Of a stretch of 64,000 nucleotides of DNA, positions 63,478 to 64,000 are shown one piece after another (the stretch's first letter is position 1; each line of letters begins with the position of its first letter). The notes under the pieces are model-generated. The model was not told the origin of the DNA. It made no database searches and was given only the letters and a program-made list of their open reading frames with translations. Source of the stretch: Pseudozyma flocculosa PF-1. Taxonomy: Eukaryota > Basidiomycota > Ustilaginomycetes > Ustilaginales > Ustilaginaceae. The stretch is taken from NCBI RefSeq assembly GCF_000417875.1, contig NW_006920870.1:1363975-1427974 (forward strand), written 5' to 3'. Both the position numbers and the translations under genes were made by a program.

Positions 63478-64000
63478 ATGTCGCTGCCCCCGCTCACACC
63501 GCCCCTGCGCTTCTCCTACGTCGCCTTTCCTACCCAGCCCGCACAGCAGCAGCAGCAGCAGCAGCATAACCAGCATCATCACTCGACATCGACACCGGCG
63601 TCATCCTCGTCCCACTCGCCCTCATCAGCAGCCGCACCACTAGCGCCACCGCAAGCGTATTCTGCCTCGTCCAACGCCTTCCCCTCGACCTCAACCTCGA
63701 CCTCTGCCTCGCCCTCACCCTCGCGTAGCACTCCTCCTCATGGTCCACCCGCCCACGCCCGCGAGACAGTCTACCGCGGCGCATACCCAAAGCCGCGCAA
63801 CCTACGCTTCCTCGAACGCCTCCACCTCCGCACCATCCTCAGCCTCACCCCAAAGCCACTCGAAAACGACCCAACCATAAAGGCCTGGGCTTCCTCGGGC
63901 AACCCCACCACCGGAAAGCAGGGACAGCACGTCAGCCTCATACATGTCCGCACCGAAAAGCCAAAGGACGAGAGCGGCGGCCTCACCCGAGAAGGCGCCG
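63478..64000 (+). CDS. Tyrosine phosphatase-like protein, SIW14/OCA family, 3' end beyond window
   Basis: ATG at 63478; the frame is open to the window end (174 codons). After a Gln run and a Ser/Thr/Pro-rich disordered segment (residues 23-95), VYRGAYPKPRNLRFLERL begins at V98, followed by HLRTILSLTPKPL. This is the characteristic start of the Y_phosphatase2 domain (Siw14, Oca4, Oca6), which acts on inositol pyrophosphates or phosphotyrosine. The catalytic HCxxGxxRT loop would lie beyond the window, so activity cannot be judged. The segment between about residues 135 and 174 looks like a loop insertion. It is divergent from BRR6. Confidence 0.8.
   Translation, partial: MSLPPLTPPLRFSYVAFPTQPAQQQQQQQHNQHHHSTSTPASSSSHSPSSAAAPLAPPQAYSASSNAFPSTSTSTSASPSPSRSTPPHGPPAHARETVYRGAYPKPRNLRFLERLHLRTILSLTPKPLENDPTIKAWASSGNPTTGKQGQHVSLIHVRTEKPKDESGGLTREGA

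Overview
This is a gene-dense, GC-rich eukaryotic window. It encodes DNA polymerase epsilon, a Ubc4-type E2, an ALY/REF mRNA-export factor, Brr6/Brl1 and an intron-bearing tRNA. Its introns are short (about 60-130 bp) with GTGAGT/GTACGT donors and CTGAC/CTAAC-like branch sites. Few genes have many introns, and intergenic regions are 0.3-1.6 kb. Together this fits a basidiomycete fungus, most likely Ustilaginomycotina (smut lineage); the placement is inferred from gene style and not proven. No transposon, CRISPR array or bacterial operon is visible. One assembly gap of 530 N lies inside a large SANT-domain gene.

Layout, left to right. 1-3203 (-): 5' part of a coiled-coil protein that runs off the window. 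4273-6198 (+): arginyl-tRNA synthetase. 7350-9179 (+): GNAT-like protein A. 9743-10333 (-): small two-exon SRPBCC-like (DUF7053-type) protein. 10808-17905 (-): POL2. 18894-21627 (+): six-exon L-asparaginase with ankyrin repeats, starting in a 7-nt exon. 21720-24014 (-): F-box-like protein with a C-terminal membrane anchor. 24928-25935 (+): MORG1/WDR83 WD40 scaffold.

26551-36877 (+): a tandem array of three intronless dynamin-like large GTPases of the nuclear GTPase SLIP-GC type. The middle copy carries an in-frame TGA inside otherwise conserved sequence. This is the most striking accessory feature of the window.

37124-38377 (-): NBP35. 39984-40941 (+): UBC4-type E2 in five exons. 41830-49843 (+): SNT1-like two-SANT corepressor subunit, interrupted by the gap. 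50189-50296 (-): tRNA-Val(AAC) with a 34-nt intron. 50511-52000 (-): type I methionine aminopeptidase. 52396-53716 (+): YRA1/ALY. 54703-56658 (+): GNAT-like protein B, a paralogue of protein A. 57307-58842 (-): secreted nucleoside-hydrolase-like protein. 60343-60839 (+): a 76-residue hydrophilic protein in three exons behind a TATA box. 61257-62743 (-): BRR6/BRL1. 63478-64000 (+): start of a SIW14/OCA-type tyrosine phosphatase.

Most genes are unrelated housekeeping genes of replication, translation, N-terminal protein processing, ubiquitination, Fe-S assembly, mRNA export and the nuclear envelope. The lineage-specific material is the GTPase array, the two GNAT-like paralogues, the F-box/anchor gene, the secreted hydrolase-like gene and the small stress-type gene. 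Exon boundaries were worked out by eye from splice motifs, reading frame and family conservation, without transcript data.
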